64,000 bases of DNA. Origin: Archangium gephyra (GTDB lineage Bacteria > Myxococcota > Myxococcia > Myxococcales > Myxococcaceae). Below, in pieces: positions 37,130 through 44,896 of this stretch. The stretch is taken from the NCBI RefSeq assembly GCF_001027285.1, contig NZ_CP011509.1, positions 2,488,501-2,552,500 of the forward strand, read 5' to 3'. The position numbers and the translations under genes are program-made. The notes under the pieces are model-generated. The model saw nothing but the letters and a program-made list of their open reading frames with translations, was not told the DNA's origin and did no database searches. The first letter of the stretch is position 1. Each line of letters starts with the position of its first letter.

Positions 37130-38163
37130 GTGGCGAGGGCGCGGGGGCGCTGCTGGAGGTGCTCCGGGCCTGGCCCGAGGCCCCGCGTGGCGCCGTGCCC
37201 ATGGACGTGGCGGCCCTGGTGCACGCGGCGGCGAGGCATGGGCTCGCGGGCTTCGTGCAGCACGCGTTGGGGCGCTCGGAGTGGACGCTGGCCGAGCCGG
37301 TGCGCACGAACCTGCGCCGCGAGGCCTTGGCCCAGGCGGCCCGGGGCATGCGGGTGAAGGCGTTGCTGGTGCGCAGCCTGGACGCGCTGGCCGCGGTGGG
37401 CGTGGTGCCGGTGCTGCTCAAGGGGTACGGGTTGGGCCTGCGCCTGTACCCGGAGCCGCTGCAGCGGGCCACCACGGACGTGGACCTGCTGGTGGCGGAC
37501 GGGGAGGTGGGCGTGGCGTCGGGTGCCCTGGTGGGGCTGGGGCTGAGGGCGCTCGGCGAGGCGGCGGCGGCACATGCGCGGGAGCACGAGCACCACCTGA
37601 CGTTCACGGGCGCGGCGGGAATGGTGGAGCTGCACTTCCGTGCGCTGGTGGGGTACGGCCAGACGCTGGAGGCGGAGGCTCTGCTGGCGCGCGCGGAGGA
37701 GGCCACGCTGGAGGGCCGGCGGGTGCGCTACCTGCGCGCGGAGGACGAGCTCGTGTACCTCGCGATTCACGCGAGCAACCACCTGTTGCAGCGGCTGGCG
37801 TGGCTCTTCGACTTGAAGCTGCGGGTGTTGGCGAGCCCGGGGCTGGACTGGGGACGGGTGGTGGAGGTGGCGAGGGGGACGGCCTTCCCACATCTGGCCT
37901 GGTACGCGCTGGAGGCGGCGCGGAGGCTGACGGGGGCCGCGGTGCCGGAGGAGGTGCTGGCGGCGCTGGCTCCTCCCCTGTGGCAGCGGCGGATGGCGGC
38001 GCGCTTCTTCACCGCCGGGCGGCTGCTGGAGACGGAGTTGATGAACCACAAGCCGGCGTGGGTGGCGGCCAAGCTGCTGCTGGCACCTCGGCTGCTGCCC
38101 ATGGCGCGCTACACCCTGCGCCGGTTGTGGGACGACGGGCTCACGGTCCTGCGTTCGAGGTGA
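37126..38163 (+). CDS. Nucleotidyltransferase-like protein (NTP_transf_5 type)
   Basis: 345 residues from a GTG overlapping the WecA-type stop by 4 bases. The nucleotidyltransferase-like core shows VVPVLLKGYGLGLRLYP followed by the acidic motif TTDVDLLVADGEVG (Asp-x-Asp), then FRALVGYG and the downstream helix VYLAIHASNHLLQRLAWLFDLK. This matches the uncharacterised PF14907 family often found in polysaccharide loci. The role is unknown; nucleotidylyl or phospho transfer to a sugar or protein is the family guess. Translational coupling to the initiating transferase suggests a related job. A second, degenerate member lies at 42507-43478. Confidence 0.75.
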   Translation: MSGEGAGALLEVLRAWPEAPRGAVPMDVAALVHAAARHGLAGFVQHALGRSEWTLAEPVRTNLRREALAQAARGMRVKALLVRSLDALAAVGVVPVLLKGYGLGLRLYPEPLQRATTDVDLLVADGEVGVASGALVGLGLRALGEAAAAHAREHEHHLTFTGAAGMVELHFRALVGYGQTLEAEALLARAEEATLEGRRVRYLRAEDELVYLAIHASNHLLQRLAWLFDLKLRVLASPGLDWGRVVEVARGTAFPHLAWYALEAARRLTGAAVPEEVLAALAPPLWQRRMAARFFTAGRLLETELMNHKPAWVAAKLLLAPRLLPMARYTLRRLWDDGLTVLRSR

Positions 38164-38205
38164 GCGCGGCGGGGCCTTTCTCCGCGCTCAGCTGGTGGTC
38201 CAAGG

Positions 38206-39033
38206 TCAGACGAGATGGGCTATTTCCGCTCGGAAACGCTTCATCTTGTGGGCGACCAGGAACTGGTGGAACCGCTGGGAGATGAGCAGCAACGGCTCTG
38301 GACGATAGGGGCCCATGCGCTGCCCCAGGGTCTGTCGCGTGCGGAACCAGTCCACCCCGCTCATGCTGGAGCGTTGGATGTGGACCTCGGAGAGCACGGT
38401 GAAACCGGCCACGTGTCCTTCAGGGCAGCGCGCACTGTCCGGCTCTGGAGCGAAGAAGCTGTGTCCCACCAGGGTCCGAGGCGACAGCTCCAACGAGCAT
38501 TCGGGTAGCAGGAGCTGGTACCAGGCCGTGCTGGGCGTTCCATTCCGGCTCACCACCGGCCCTGTTTCGTAGCCGCGGATGCCCACGGCGTTCATCTCCT
38601 CGGCCAACCGGGCGGAGATGACGAGCTCTCCCCCCAGTGTCTGGGCGATGTCCCGCTTCGGTATCCGGTTCAAATCCAGGTGCAGGGGGCCCACCTGCCT
38701 GGCGCCGAAGCCACAGTGGGGACAAGCCTTCGTCTCATCATAAACCGTGCCGCAATCTTGTCCTGTGGGCTCGAAGAGCGGACGCACCTTGAGCCAGAAG
38801 AGTTCCGCTCGTTTCAATTCCTCGCGGGTGTACTCCCGGTGGATGTCCCAGAACGTCACCGCGATCGAGCCGTTCCTTCGCTTCTCCAGCTCGTATTGCC
38901 GTATCTGCTCGACGAGCGGATCATCCAGTTCAAGCACGACCCGGCGTGCCATCCCTGTCTCTTGGCCTACCGTTGGAGGGAGGAACTGCCGGGCGTCGTC
39001 CGCGAAGAGCCGCACCTCGATGGTTTCCCGCAT
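38206..39033 (-). CDS. Putative immunity protein for the adjacent lipoprotein nuclease (CxxCG-motif protein)
   Basis: 275 residues. Its ATG lies 2 bases downstream of the toxin stop, the usual toxin-immunity order. A CPHCG zinc-ribbon-like motif sits near residue 107, a degenerate second Cys site appears as RCPEGH, and the C-terminus ends in LLISQRFHQFLVAHKMKRF, the pattern of a family of myxobacterial paralogs and immunity-like proteins. No signal peptide, so it should be cytoplasmic, where it could bind the nuclease domain. Homology to a named SitI family is not established from sequence alone; the assignment rests on position and general resemblance. Confidence 0.6.
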   Translation of the reverse strand: MRETIEVRLFADDARQFLPPTVGQETGMARRVVLELDDPLVEQIRQYELEKRRNGSIAVTFWDIHREYTREELKRAELFWLKVRPLFEPTGQDCGTVYDETKACPHCGFGARQVGPLHLDLNRIPKRDIAQTLGGELVISARLAEEMNAVGIRGYETGPVVSRNGTPSTAWYQLLLPECSLELSPRTLVGHSFFAPEPDSARCPEGHVAGFTVLSEVHIQRSSMSGVDWFRTRQTLGQRMGPYRPEPLLLISQRFHQFLVAHKMKRFRAEIAHLV

Positions 39034-39035
39034 GG

Positions 39036-40424
39036 TCAGAAATGGACTCCAGGGAGCGGGTATTTGGAATAGACCTTCTTCATGAGCTCCAACACGATTT
39101 GGAGAGGTGGCTTTTCCAGTCCATAGCCAGCCAGTCGCCGGAACTCGTTGGTGATGAGCTGGTGGTAGGCAGGGTCCAGATCCACCGTGGGGCCGTTTTC
39201 CGGACCGCCGAGGTACCGGGGCTGGATGTGGTGCTTCTGCTTGGGGCCACCGGCAAGGTGGGGAAATGCCTTGTGTGCCTCCTGCAGCCCCCTGTCGTAC
39301 TGGGCCTGAGCGGACTTCTCATCGAGCGAGGGCGGAGCTGACAAGAGGACGAGTGCGCCGGCTCCGGTTCCCAATACCCCGGCCATGGCTCCGGCAGGCA
39401 CGCGTAGCAACTCCACCGCCAGCGTGCCCTCGGCACTGAGTCTCAGCACCGGGAGGTGAGCCCCGCTACCCGCCACGCGAGCGCCCACCTTGGCCGCGCC
39501 TCCCGAAAGCATGAGCAGGTGCGTAGACAGTCGCGCTGCTTCCCGCACCTGTTCGCGCAGGGGCCTGTCTCCGTAGCGCGCGAAGTAGTCAGGGGTGGAC
39601 TCAATGAGGGTGGCAACGGTGGTGGGCAGTTGGTGCAGACCCTCGAGCGTGCCAGGGATATCCAACAGGCCGGCGGCCAGGGCATCGACCGTTTCCTCCA
39701 TGGCGTCCTGAGCGCCATCCAGGGCCGTATTGAGGAGGTCTTTGTCCAATCCCTGCTCGCCCAGGGGAATAGGGCTGGAGAGGCGGAGATCGTCGTCCAC
39801 CGGGTAGAAGACACCTCCATGGGAGAAGTAGAGGTGGCCGACGAGGAAGTTGCCGCCGACGAGGGCACCCTCGCGCAAGACGACCTGCCCCATGCGTTGT
39901 AGCGGTTGGCCGGAGGATGCGGATGCGAGATACCCATCAGGCCGCATGACGACGAGCGCGAGGAACCGCTCGCACCAGGGGAGCAACTCGGAGGAGGGTA
40001 CCTGCCGGCCTTGCGATACGGCATGGCGCAGCAACCAGGCGAGGGCCGTACGAGGAGCGAAGGTGCGTAGAGGGAGTGGAGTTCTGGCCAGCCAGGTCCA
40101 TAGGGAGATGGCGTGCTGGGAACTCAGTCCTCGTCCTGGAGCCAGACGCAGGTTCTCTTCCACCTGGGCGGACTCCTGCAGGAGGGCACAGGTGTCGCGT
40201 CCCTGGGGAATGAGTGGGCGGTACGTCTCCCACCAGGACTCGGAGAGTGCAACCGGGCTCGAGGGAGAGGCCGAAGAAGAGGACGAGGGCAGCGGATGCG
40301 GCTGCGCACGGTCCATACGCCAGTGTGCGCCCGTAGTGCAGCCGGTCAGCAATGCAATGAGCGTCAGGGCCCATAGCGTCTTGGCGTGGAACCGGGAGAT
40401 GGAGTACGCGTCGAGGCTCATCAT
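39036..40424 (-). CDS. SitA-like lipoprotein with C-terminal HNH-type nuclease domain
   Basis: 462 residues from an ATG at 40424. A lipoprotein signal with lipobox LLTGC (Cys29) is followed by a Ser-rich linker and a long alpha-helical body including Gly/Ala-rich hydrophobic stretches near 320-375. The end holds KQKHHIQPRYLGGPENG (His398-His399) and a later His421, the arrangement of HNH/Endonuclease VII-type toxin tips (AHH/LHH-like). In Myxococcus, SitA lipoprotein toxins are exchanged between kin through TraA-mediated outer-membrane contact and kill cells lacking the immunity protein. This gene fits that design; the match is by architecture, not by alignment. The immunity-like gene follows immediately. 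Confidence 0.72.
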   Translation of the reverse strand: MMSLDAYSISRFHAKTLWALTLIALLTGCTTGAHWRMDRAQPHPLPSSSSSASPSSPVALSESWWETYRPLIPQGRDTCALLQESAQVEENLRLAPGRGLSSQHAISLWTWLARTPLPLRTFAPRTALAWLLRHAVSQGRQVPSSELLPWCERFLALVVMRPDGYLASASSGQPLQRMGQVVLREGALVGGNFLVGHLYFSHGGVFYPVDDDLRLSSPIPLGEQGLDKDLLNTALDGAQDAMEETVDALAAGLLDIPGTLEGLHQLPTTVATLIESTPDYFARYGDRPLREQVREAARLSTHLLMLSGGAAKVGARVAGSGAHLPVLRLSAEGTLAVELLRVPAGAMAGVLGTGAGALVLLSAPPSLDEKSAQAQYDRGLQEAHKAFPHLAGGPKQKHHIQPRYLGGPENGPTVDLDPAYHQLITNEFRRLAGYGLEKPPLQIVLELMKKVYSKYPLPGVHF

Positions 40425-40483
40425 GCTTGAACCGGCCGAGGAAGCGCCGGGCTCTGGCGGAGCGCAGGCCCGGCGCGTGCGGA

Positions 40484-40897
40484 CTACTGCGAGAGGGACG
40501 TGCTCGACACCTTCGGGGCGCCGGGAGCGGCCGGGCTGAGCTGGAACACGTCGCCGGAGAGGGTGATGGAGTGATTGCAGTAGAAGCCCAGGAACGAGCG
40601 GATGGCGTGGTCCTCGCGCAGGTTCATCACCACCTGGTTGGGCTGGAGCTTCGCGGACTCGTACAGGTCCCGCATCGCGGCCTCGTACAGCGTCCCGGCG
40701 AGCGGGAAGAGGCAGAGGATGGAGCCGGTGGACGCCGAGCCCTTGACGGACTGGACATAGCTCACGCCCGCGACATCCATCTTGAAATCGAAGCGCTGGC
40801 TGGAGATGGAATCGCGAAGGAATCCACCGGTGACACCGCAGCCGGCGAGCAACCCCAGCCCGAGGGCGAGGCTGGTGAGACGAAGCGTCTTGTTCAT
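40484..40897 (-). CDS. Small lipoprotein, TRL/DUF6567-like
   Basis: 137 residues. A lipoprotein signal with LLAGC (Cys20) leads a short mature protein containing SASTGSILCLFPLAGTLYEA followed by AMRDLYESAKL. The Gly-Ser-Ile-Leu and Ala-rich helix recall the TRL-like lipoproteins, a small family of unknown role. The C-terminal half is beta-rich (HSITLSGDVFQL). It is 59 bases upstream of the SitA-like start on the same strand, and a co-transcript is possible. Confidence 0.6.
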   Translation of the reverse strand: MNKTLRLTSLALGLGLLAGCGVTGGFLRDSISSQRFDFKMDVAGVSYVQSVKGSASTGSILCLFPLAGTLYEAAMRDLYESAKLQPNQVVMNLREDHAIRSFLGFYCNHSITLSGDVFQLSPAAPGAPKVSSTSLSQ

Positions 40898-40978
40898 GGG
40901 CGCGCAGCCAACTCCCGGCCACCCGGAGACGTCAAGCCTCCCGGGCGGCCGGGCCGCGCCTCTTCTCCCGCGTGAGCC

Positions 40979-42316
40979 TCAGACGGCCGTGACGGCCGCG
41001 CTGGCCGACACCGTGGGCTGGCGCATCGGCTGAGCCTTGCCGTACGTCAGCGAGCGCCACACCCACTCGGCAGGGCCGAAGCGGAAGCGCGCCAGCCACC
41101 AGTGGCTGAACACCACCTGCATCGCGAAGATGACCAGGGTGAGCGCGATGCTCGCCCCGGGGCTGAGCTTCCCCATGAGCCCCAGGCCGATGCCGTAATA
41201 GATGAACAGGCTGATGACCGTCTGGCTCAGGTAGTTCGTCAGCGCCATGCGGCCCACGGGGGCGAGCACCATCAGCCGCCGCTGCCACGCCTCGCGCTGG
41301 AAGAGGAGCACCAGGCCCGCGACATAGACGGCGGCGAGCCCCATCTCGTTGAGCTGCCGCACCGGGCTGAAGAACATCATCCACGGCGACTGCGGATCCA
41401 ACATCTTGTTGCGCATCATGTACTGCACCACGAGCCCGAGGACGCTGCCGATGACGGCCATGCCCAGGCTCCAGCGGAGCAGCTTGCGGAAGAACGCCAG
41501 GTGCTGGGGCGCGTCGTGGAAGAGGCGCCGCCGCCCGGCCATGAGCCCGAGCAGGAAGCGCCCGAGGATGGGAAGCAGGAAGCCCGCGAGACCCGGGAGG
41601 AACTGGCCGAAGAAGTGACGGGCGTTGGCGCGCACCATCTCCACGTAGGTGCCGCTCGAGAAAGCCTTCATCGTCTCGGCCCGGAGCTGGTTGCCGCGCT
41701 CCATGGCCGCCTTGGCCGCCTCGGGCCCCGCCTCCGCTCCACCGCTCAGGAGCATGGGCACGTACTTCATGGCGGCGTTCACCACGGGGATGGAGAGGAA
41801 GATGAGCAGGGCGGCCCAGATGAGCAGCGTCTTGTCCTGGCGCTCGCGGAACAGCAGCAGCGCGAAGCCGATGGCCGCGTAGGTGGTGAGGATGTCGCCG
41901 AGCCACAGCCCGAACAGGTGCACGCAACCGATGAGGAACATCATCACCAGCCGCCGCATGTAGAGCGGGGTGATGGCGGCGCCACGCGCCTCGGCCCTCA
42001 TCATCTGCACCGAGAAGCCCAGGCCGAAGAGGAACGAGAAGATGGTGATGAACTTGCCGTTGACGAGCATCCCCATGGCGTACATGAGGGTGTGGTCCAC
42101 CCAGGTGGCCGAGGCCATGGCGGCCTCGATCTGCGGGCGCGTCATGTAGGCGCGGCCGGAGAACCACATGTGGACGTTGGACACGAAGACGCCGCACAGC
42201 GCGAAGCCGCGCAGCACGTCGAGCAGGGCGAGCCGCTCGCTGGCGTCGACGGGGCGGGCTTCGGCCTGCGGAGCGGGTGGAGCAGAGGGCGGTTGGCTCA
42301 TGGCAGGAAAAGACAT
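40979..42316 (-). CDS. DUF418 family membrane protein
   Basis: 445 residues from an ATG at 42316; an ATG at 42301 gives a shorter start and is equally good. About ten membrane segments. The first is preceded by RLALLDVLRGFALCGVFVSN, the family opening, and the C-terminal DUF418 region contains MALTNYLSQTVISLFIYYGIG and FSHWWLARFRFGPAEWVWRSLTYGK, both diagnostic. Family members (YeiB-like) are integral membrane proteins of unsettled function, distantly related to acyltransferases. It is divergent from the nucleotidyltransferase-like gene; two dyad operators lie in the shared upstream region. Confidence 0.88.
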   Translation of the reverse strand: MSFPAMSQPPSAPPAPQAEARPVDASERLALLDVLRGFALCGVFVSNVHMWFSGRAYMTRPQIEAAMASATWVDHTLMYAMGMLVNGKFITIFSFLFGLGFSVQMMRAEARGAAITPLYMRRLVMMFLIGCVHLFGLWLGDILTTYAAIGFALLLFRERQDKTLLIWAALLIFLSIPVVNAAMKYVPMLLSGGAEAGPEAAKAAMERGNQLRAETMKAFSSGTYVEMVRANARHFFGQFLPGLAGFLLPILGRFLLGLMAGRRRLFHDAPQHLAFFRKLLRWSLGMAVIGSVLGLVVQYMMRNKMLDPQSPWMMFFSPVRQLNEMGLAAVYVAGLVLLFQREAWQRRLMVLAPVGRMALTNYLSQTVISLFIYYGIGLGLMGKLSPGASIALTLVIFAMQVVFSHWWLARFRFGPAEWVWRSLTYGKAQPMRQPTVSASAAVTAV

Positions 42317-42384
42317 GCCGAACTTGTGCCAGCCCGCTCCTATTCCCAGCAGGCAGGAGACCGCCGGGACCGAGGGTCCCACCC

Positions 42385-42421
42385 TGTCCGTATCCGGACA
42401 GCGCTGTTCCATATCCGGACA
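42385..42421. promoter_or_regulatory. Two phased operator-like dyads between divergent genes
   Basis: TGTCCG-TATC-CGGACA at 42385-42400 is a perfect 6-bp inverted repeat. A second, imperfect copy (TGTTCC ... CGGACA) lies at 42405-42421. The shared block TATCCGGACA starts at 42391 and 42412, 21 bases apart, that is two helical turns, so two dimers could bind the same DNA face. The target regulator is unknown. Confidence 0.5.
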
Positions 42422-42506
42422 ACCCCGCCCCCGCGGTGGCGATGTGGACAGGGGCTGCGGCTTCCGATTGCGTCATGTACGCGGGAGTCGTTAAAGCTGC
42501 GGCGAC

Positions 42507-43478
42507 ATGGCCACCAGCCTCCTCGACACCATTCGCGTCCTCGCCTCCTTCGACCCGCCCCGTGGCTCGCTGCGGGGTGCTCCCTGGGAGGAGTACGTGG
42601 ACTGGGCCATCGCCCAGGGCCTGGCGCCGCTGGCCTCCTACAACCTCCAGTACCGCATGCCCGGAGCGGATGCGCCGGAGTGGGTGCGGGACCAGTTGCT
42701 GAGCATCTACTCGGGCTCGGTCAACGACAACGTGATGAAGCTCGTCAACTTCAAGCGCTGCGTGGACGAGCTGGAGGGCCGCAAGCTGCTTCTCATCGGA
42801 GCGGCGGCCTTCGCCGACACGCTCTACCCGCACGTGGCCTTCCGCCCCGTGCTGGAAATCCAGATGCTGCTGCGGCGCATGGACGTGGATGGCTTCGCCG
42901 GCTACCTCGCCCAGCACGAGTTCCGCCCCGAGCCCGAGGCGCCGGCCCATGGCGCCGTCAAGGTGCTGTCCGATGGCCGCACCGCCATCCACCTCTACGC
43001 CGATGTGCTCGGCACCGCGGGCCGTGCCGAGGTGCAGGGCATCTTCGAGCGCGCCAAGCCCATGAAGATGTACGGCCCGTCCCTGTTCCGCCCGGACCTG
43101 GAGGACGCGGTGCTGCTGGTGTGCCTGGAGCAGGCGCGCGAGGGCTACCAGGTGCCCTGGCTGTCCTTCGTGGACCTGCGCGAGCTGATGACGGGGGCGA
43201 AGGCGATGGGCGGTGTCTACTCGCGCCCCGTGGACGTGGCGGTGCTGCTGGAGCGGGCGAAGGCGTGGAAGCTGGAGCGCGCCCTCTACACCTCGCTGTC
43301 CATCGTGGCGGGGCTCTTCCCCGAGACGGCCGAGGCGCTCAAGCCGGCCCTGCCGCCGCTGCGCCGCGCCACGCGTGAGCTGCTGGAGCGCCTGGTCGTC
43401 CAGCCGGCGAGCGTGCCGGGGAAGATGAGCCATGTGCGGGGCTCGGAGCGTTTGCGCCGGTTGCTGACCGGGCAGTGA
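42507..43478 (+). CDS. Nucleotidyltransferase-like protein (PF14907 type), catalytic acid pair missing
   Basis: 323 residues. The helical plan resembles the 37126-38163 protein: WAIAQGLAPLASYNLQYRM, then the KLLLIGAAAFADTLYPHVAF strand in place of the usual Leu-Lys-Gly, and then VLEIQMLLRRMDVDGFAGYL, where the Asp-Val-Asp-Leu of the active family is replaced by Glu-Ile-Gln-Met. A DVDG follows a few residues later but out of register. The protein may be catalytically dead or bind instead of transfer. The relation is inferred from pattern only. It lies upstream of ugd on the same strand. Confidence 0.6.
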   Translation: MATSLLDTIRVLASFDPPRGSLRGAPWEEYVDWAIAQGLAPLASYNLQYRMPGADAPEWVRDQLLSIYSGSVNDNVMKLVNFKRCVDELEGRKLLLIGAAAFADTLYPHVAFRPVLEIQMLLRRMDVDGFAGYLAQHEFRPEPEAPAHGAVKVLSDGRTAIHLYADVLGTAGRAEVQGIFERAKPMKMYGPSLFRPDLEDAVLLVCLEQAREGYQVPWLSFVDLRELMTGAKAMGGVYSRPVDVAVLLERAKAWKLERALYTSLSIVAGLFPETAEALKPALPPLRRATRELLERLVVQPASVPGKMSHVRGSERLRRLLTGQ

Positions 43479-43524
43479 GACGAGGGGCCGGGTGCCACTC
43501 GCCCCTTCCCCCCCGAGGCCACTC

Positions 43525-43544
43525 CCGGGTAAGAGCGTACCCGG
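43525..43544. promoter_or_regulatory. Perfect 7-bp inverted repeat before ugd
   Basis: CCGGGTA (43525-43531) and TACCCGG (43538-43544) with a 6-base loop, 21 bases before the ugd start. It could be an operator in the ugd promoter or the terminator of the preceding gene. Confidence 0.35.
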
Positions 43545-43565
43545 CTGCTGAAAGCCAGGACGCTC

Positions 43566-44864
43566 ATGCACATCGCCATCATTGGAACCGGTTACGTGGG
43601 ACTGGTCGCGGGCACCTGCTTCGCGGACTCGGGCAACGACGTCGTCTGCGTGGATATCGACGCGCGGAAGATCGCCCAGCTGCAAGCGGGGGAGATTCCC
43701 ATCTACGAGCCGGGGCTCGAGGAGCTCATCCGCAAGAACACGCGGGATCAGCGGTTGAGCTTCACCACGGAGCTGGCGCCGGCGGTGGCGCGCTCGCAGG
43801 TGGTGTTCATCGCGGTGGGCACGCCCGAGGGCGAGAGCGGTGAGGCGGACCTCCAGTACGTGCTGGCGGCGGCGGAGCAGGTGGGCCGGGCCATGCGGCA
43901 GTACACGGTGGTGGTGGACAAGAGCACCGTGCCGGTGGGCACCGCCGACAAGGTGCGCGAGGTCCTCGCCCGCGTATCGGAGGTGGAGTTCGACGTCGTC
44001 TCCAACCCCGAGTTCCTCAAGGAAGGCGCGGCGCTGGACGACTTCCTCAAGCCGGACCGCGTGGTGATTGGCGCCGAGTCCGAGCGGGCGCGCAAGGTGA
44101 TGGGGCAGCTGTACGCGCCGTTCGTGCGCACGGAGAACCCCATCCTCTACATGGACACGCGCTCGGCCGAGCTGACGAAGTACGCGGCCAACGCGATGCT
44201 GGCCACGCGCATCTCGTTCATGAACGACATGGCCGCGCTGTGCGAGCGCGTGGGCGCGGACGTGGACTTCGTGCGCAAGGGCATGGGCGCGGACAAGCGC
44301 ATCGGCTATCCGTTCCTCTTCCCGGGCGTGGGCTACGGCGGCAGCTGCTTCCCCAAGGACGTGAAGGCGCTGGTGGCCAAGGGCCGCGAGCTGGGGATGG
44401 AGCTGGACTTGCTGCGCGCGGTGGAGCGCACCAACGAGCGGCAGAAGAAGCTGCTGGTGCAGAAGGCGCTGAAGCACTTCGGCTCGCTGGAGGGGCGCAC
44501 GTTCGCGGTGTGGGGCCTGGCCTTCAAGCCCAAGACGGACGACATGCGCGAGGCGCCGTCGGTGGAGGTCATCGAGGGCCTGCTGGCCAAGGGCGCGAAG
44601 GTGGCGGCGCATGATCCGGTGGCCGAGCGCACCGCGCGCCGCGTGCTGGGAGACCGCATCCGCTACACGACCGTGCCCTACGAGGCGCTGGAGGGCGCGG
44701 ACGCGCTCTTCGTCGTCACGGAGTGGAACGAGTTCCGCCACCCGGACTTCGAGCGCATGAAGGCGCTGATGAAGAGCCCGGTCATCTTCGACGGCCGCAA
44801 CATCTACGATCCGGCGCGGATGCGCGAGCTGGGCTTCACGTACATGGGCCTGGGCCGCAAGTAG
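43566..44864 (+). CDS. ugd: UDP-glucose 6-dehydrogenase
   Basis: 432 residues, the usual size. The Rossmann start IAIIGTGYVGLVAGTCFADSG, the signature NPEFLKEGAALDDFLKPDRV, and the catalytic Cys261 in YGGSCFPKD are all clear, with WGLAFKPKTDDMREAPS in the C-terminal domain. The enzyme oxidises UDP-glucose twice to UDP-glucuronate using NAD+, feeding acidic polysaccharides. It lies near the polysaccharide locus and probably serves it. Confidence 0.96.
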   Translation: MHIAIIGTGYVGLVAGTCFADSGNDVVCVDIDARKIAQLQAGEIPIYEPGLEELIRKNTRDQRLSFTTELAPAVARSQVVFIAVGTPEGESGEADLQYVLAAAEQVGRAMRQYTVVVDKSTVPVGTADKVREVLARVSEVEFDVVSNPEFLKEGAALDDFLKPDRVVIGAESERARKVMGQLYAPFVRTENPILYMDTRSAELTKYAANAMLATRISFMNDMAALCERVGADVDFVRKGMGADKRIGYPFLFPGVGYGGSCFPKDVKALVAKGRELGMELDLLRAVERTNERQKKLLVQKALKHFGSLEGRTFAVWGLAFKPKTDDMREAPSVEVIEGLLAKGAKVAAHDPVAERTARRVLGDRIRYTTVPYEALEGADALFVVTEWNEFRHPDFERMKALMKSPVIFDGRNIYDPARMRELGFTYMGLGRK

Positions 44865-44896
44865 GGGTCTCCGGGAGGACGCGGTAGTATCCCGGC

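Noticed and set aside
40932-44741. A 1269-residue open frame on the minus strand
   Set aside because: It runs opposite ugd and the nucleotidyltransferase-like gene and out of frame through the DUF418 gene; its composition is that of a shadow frame.
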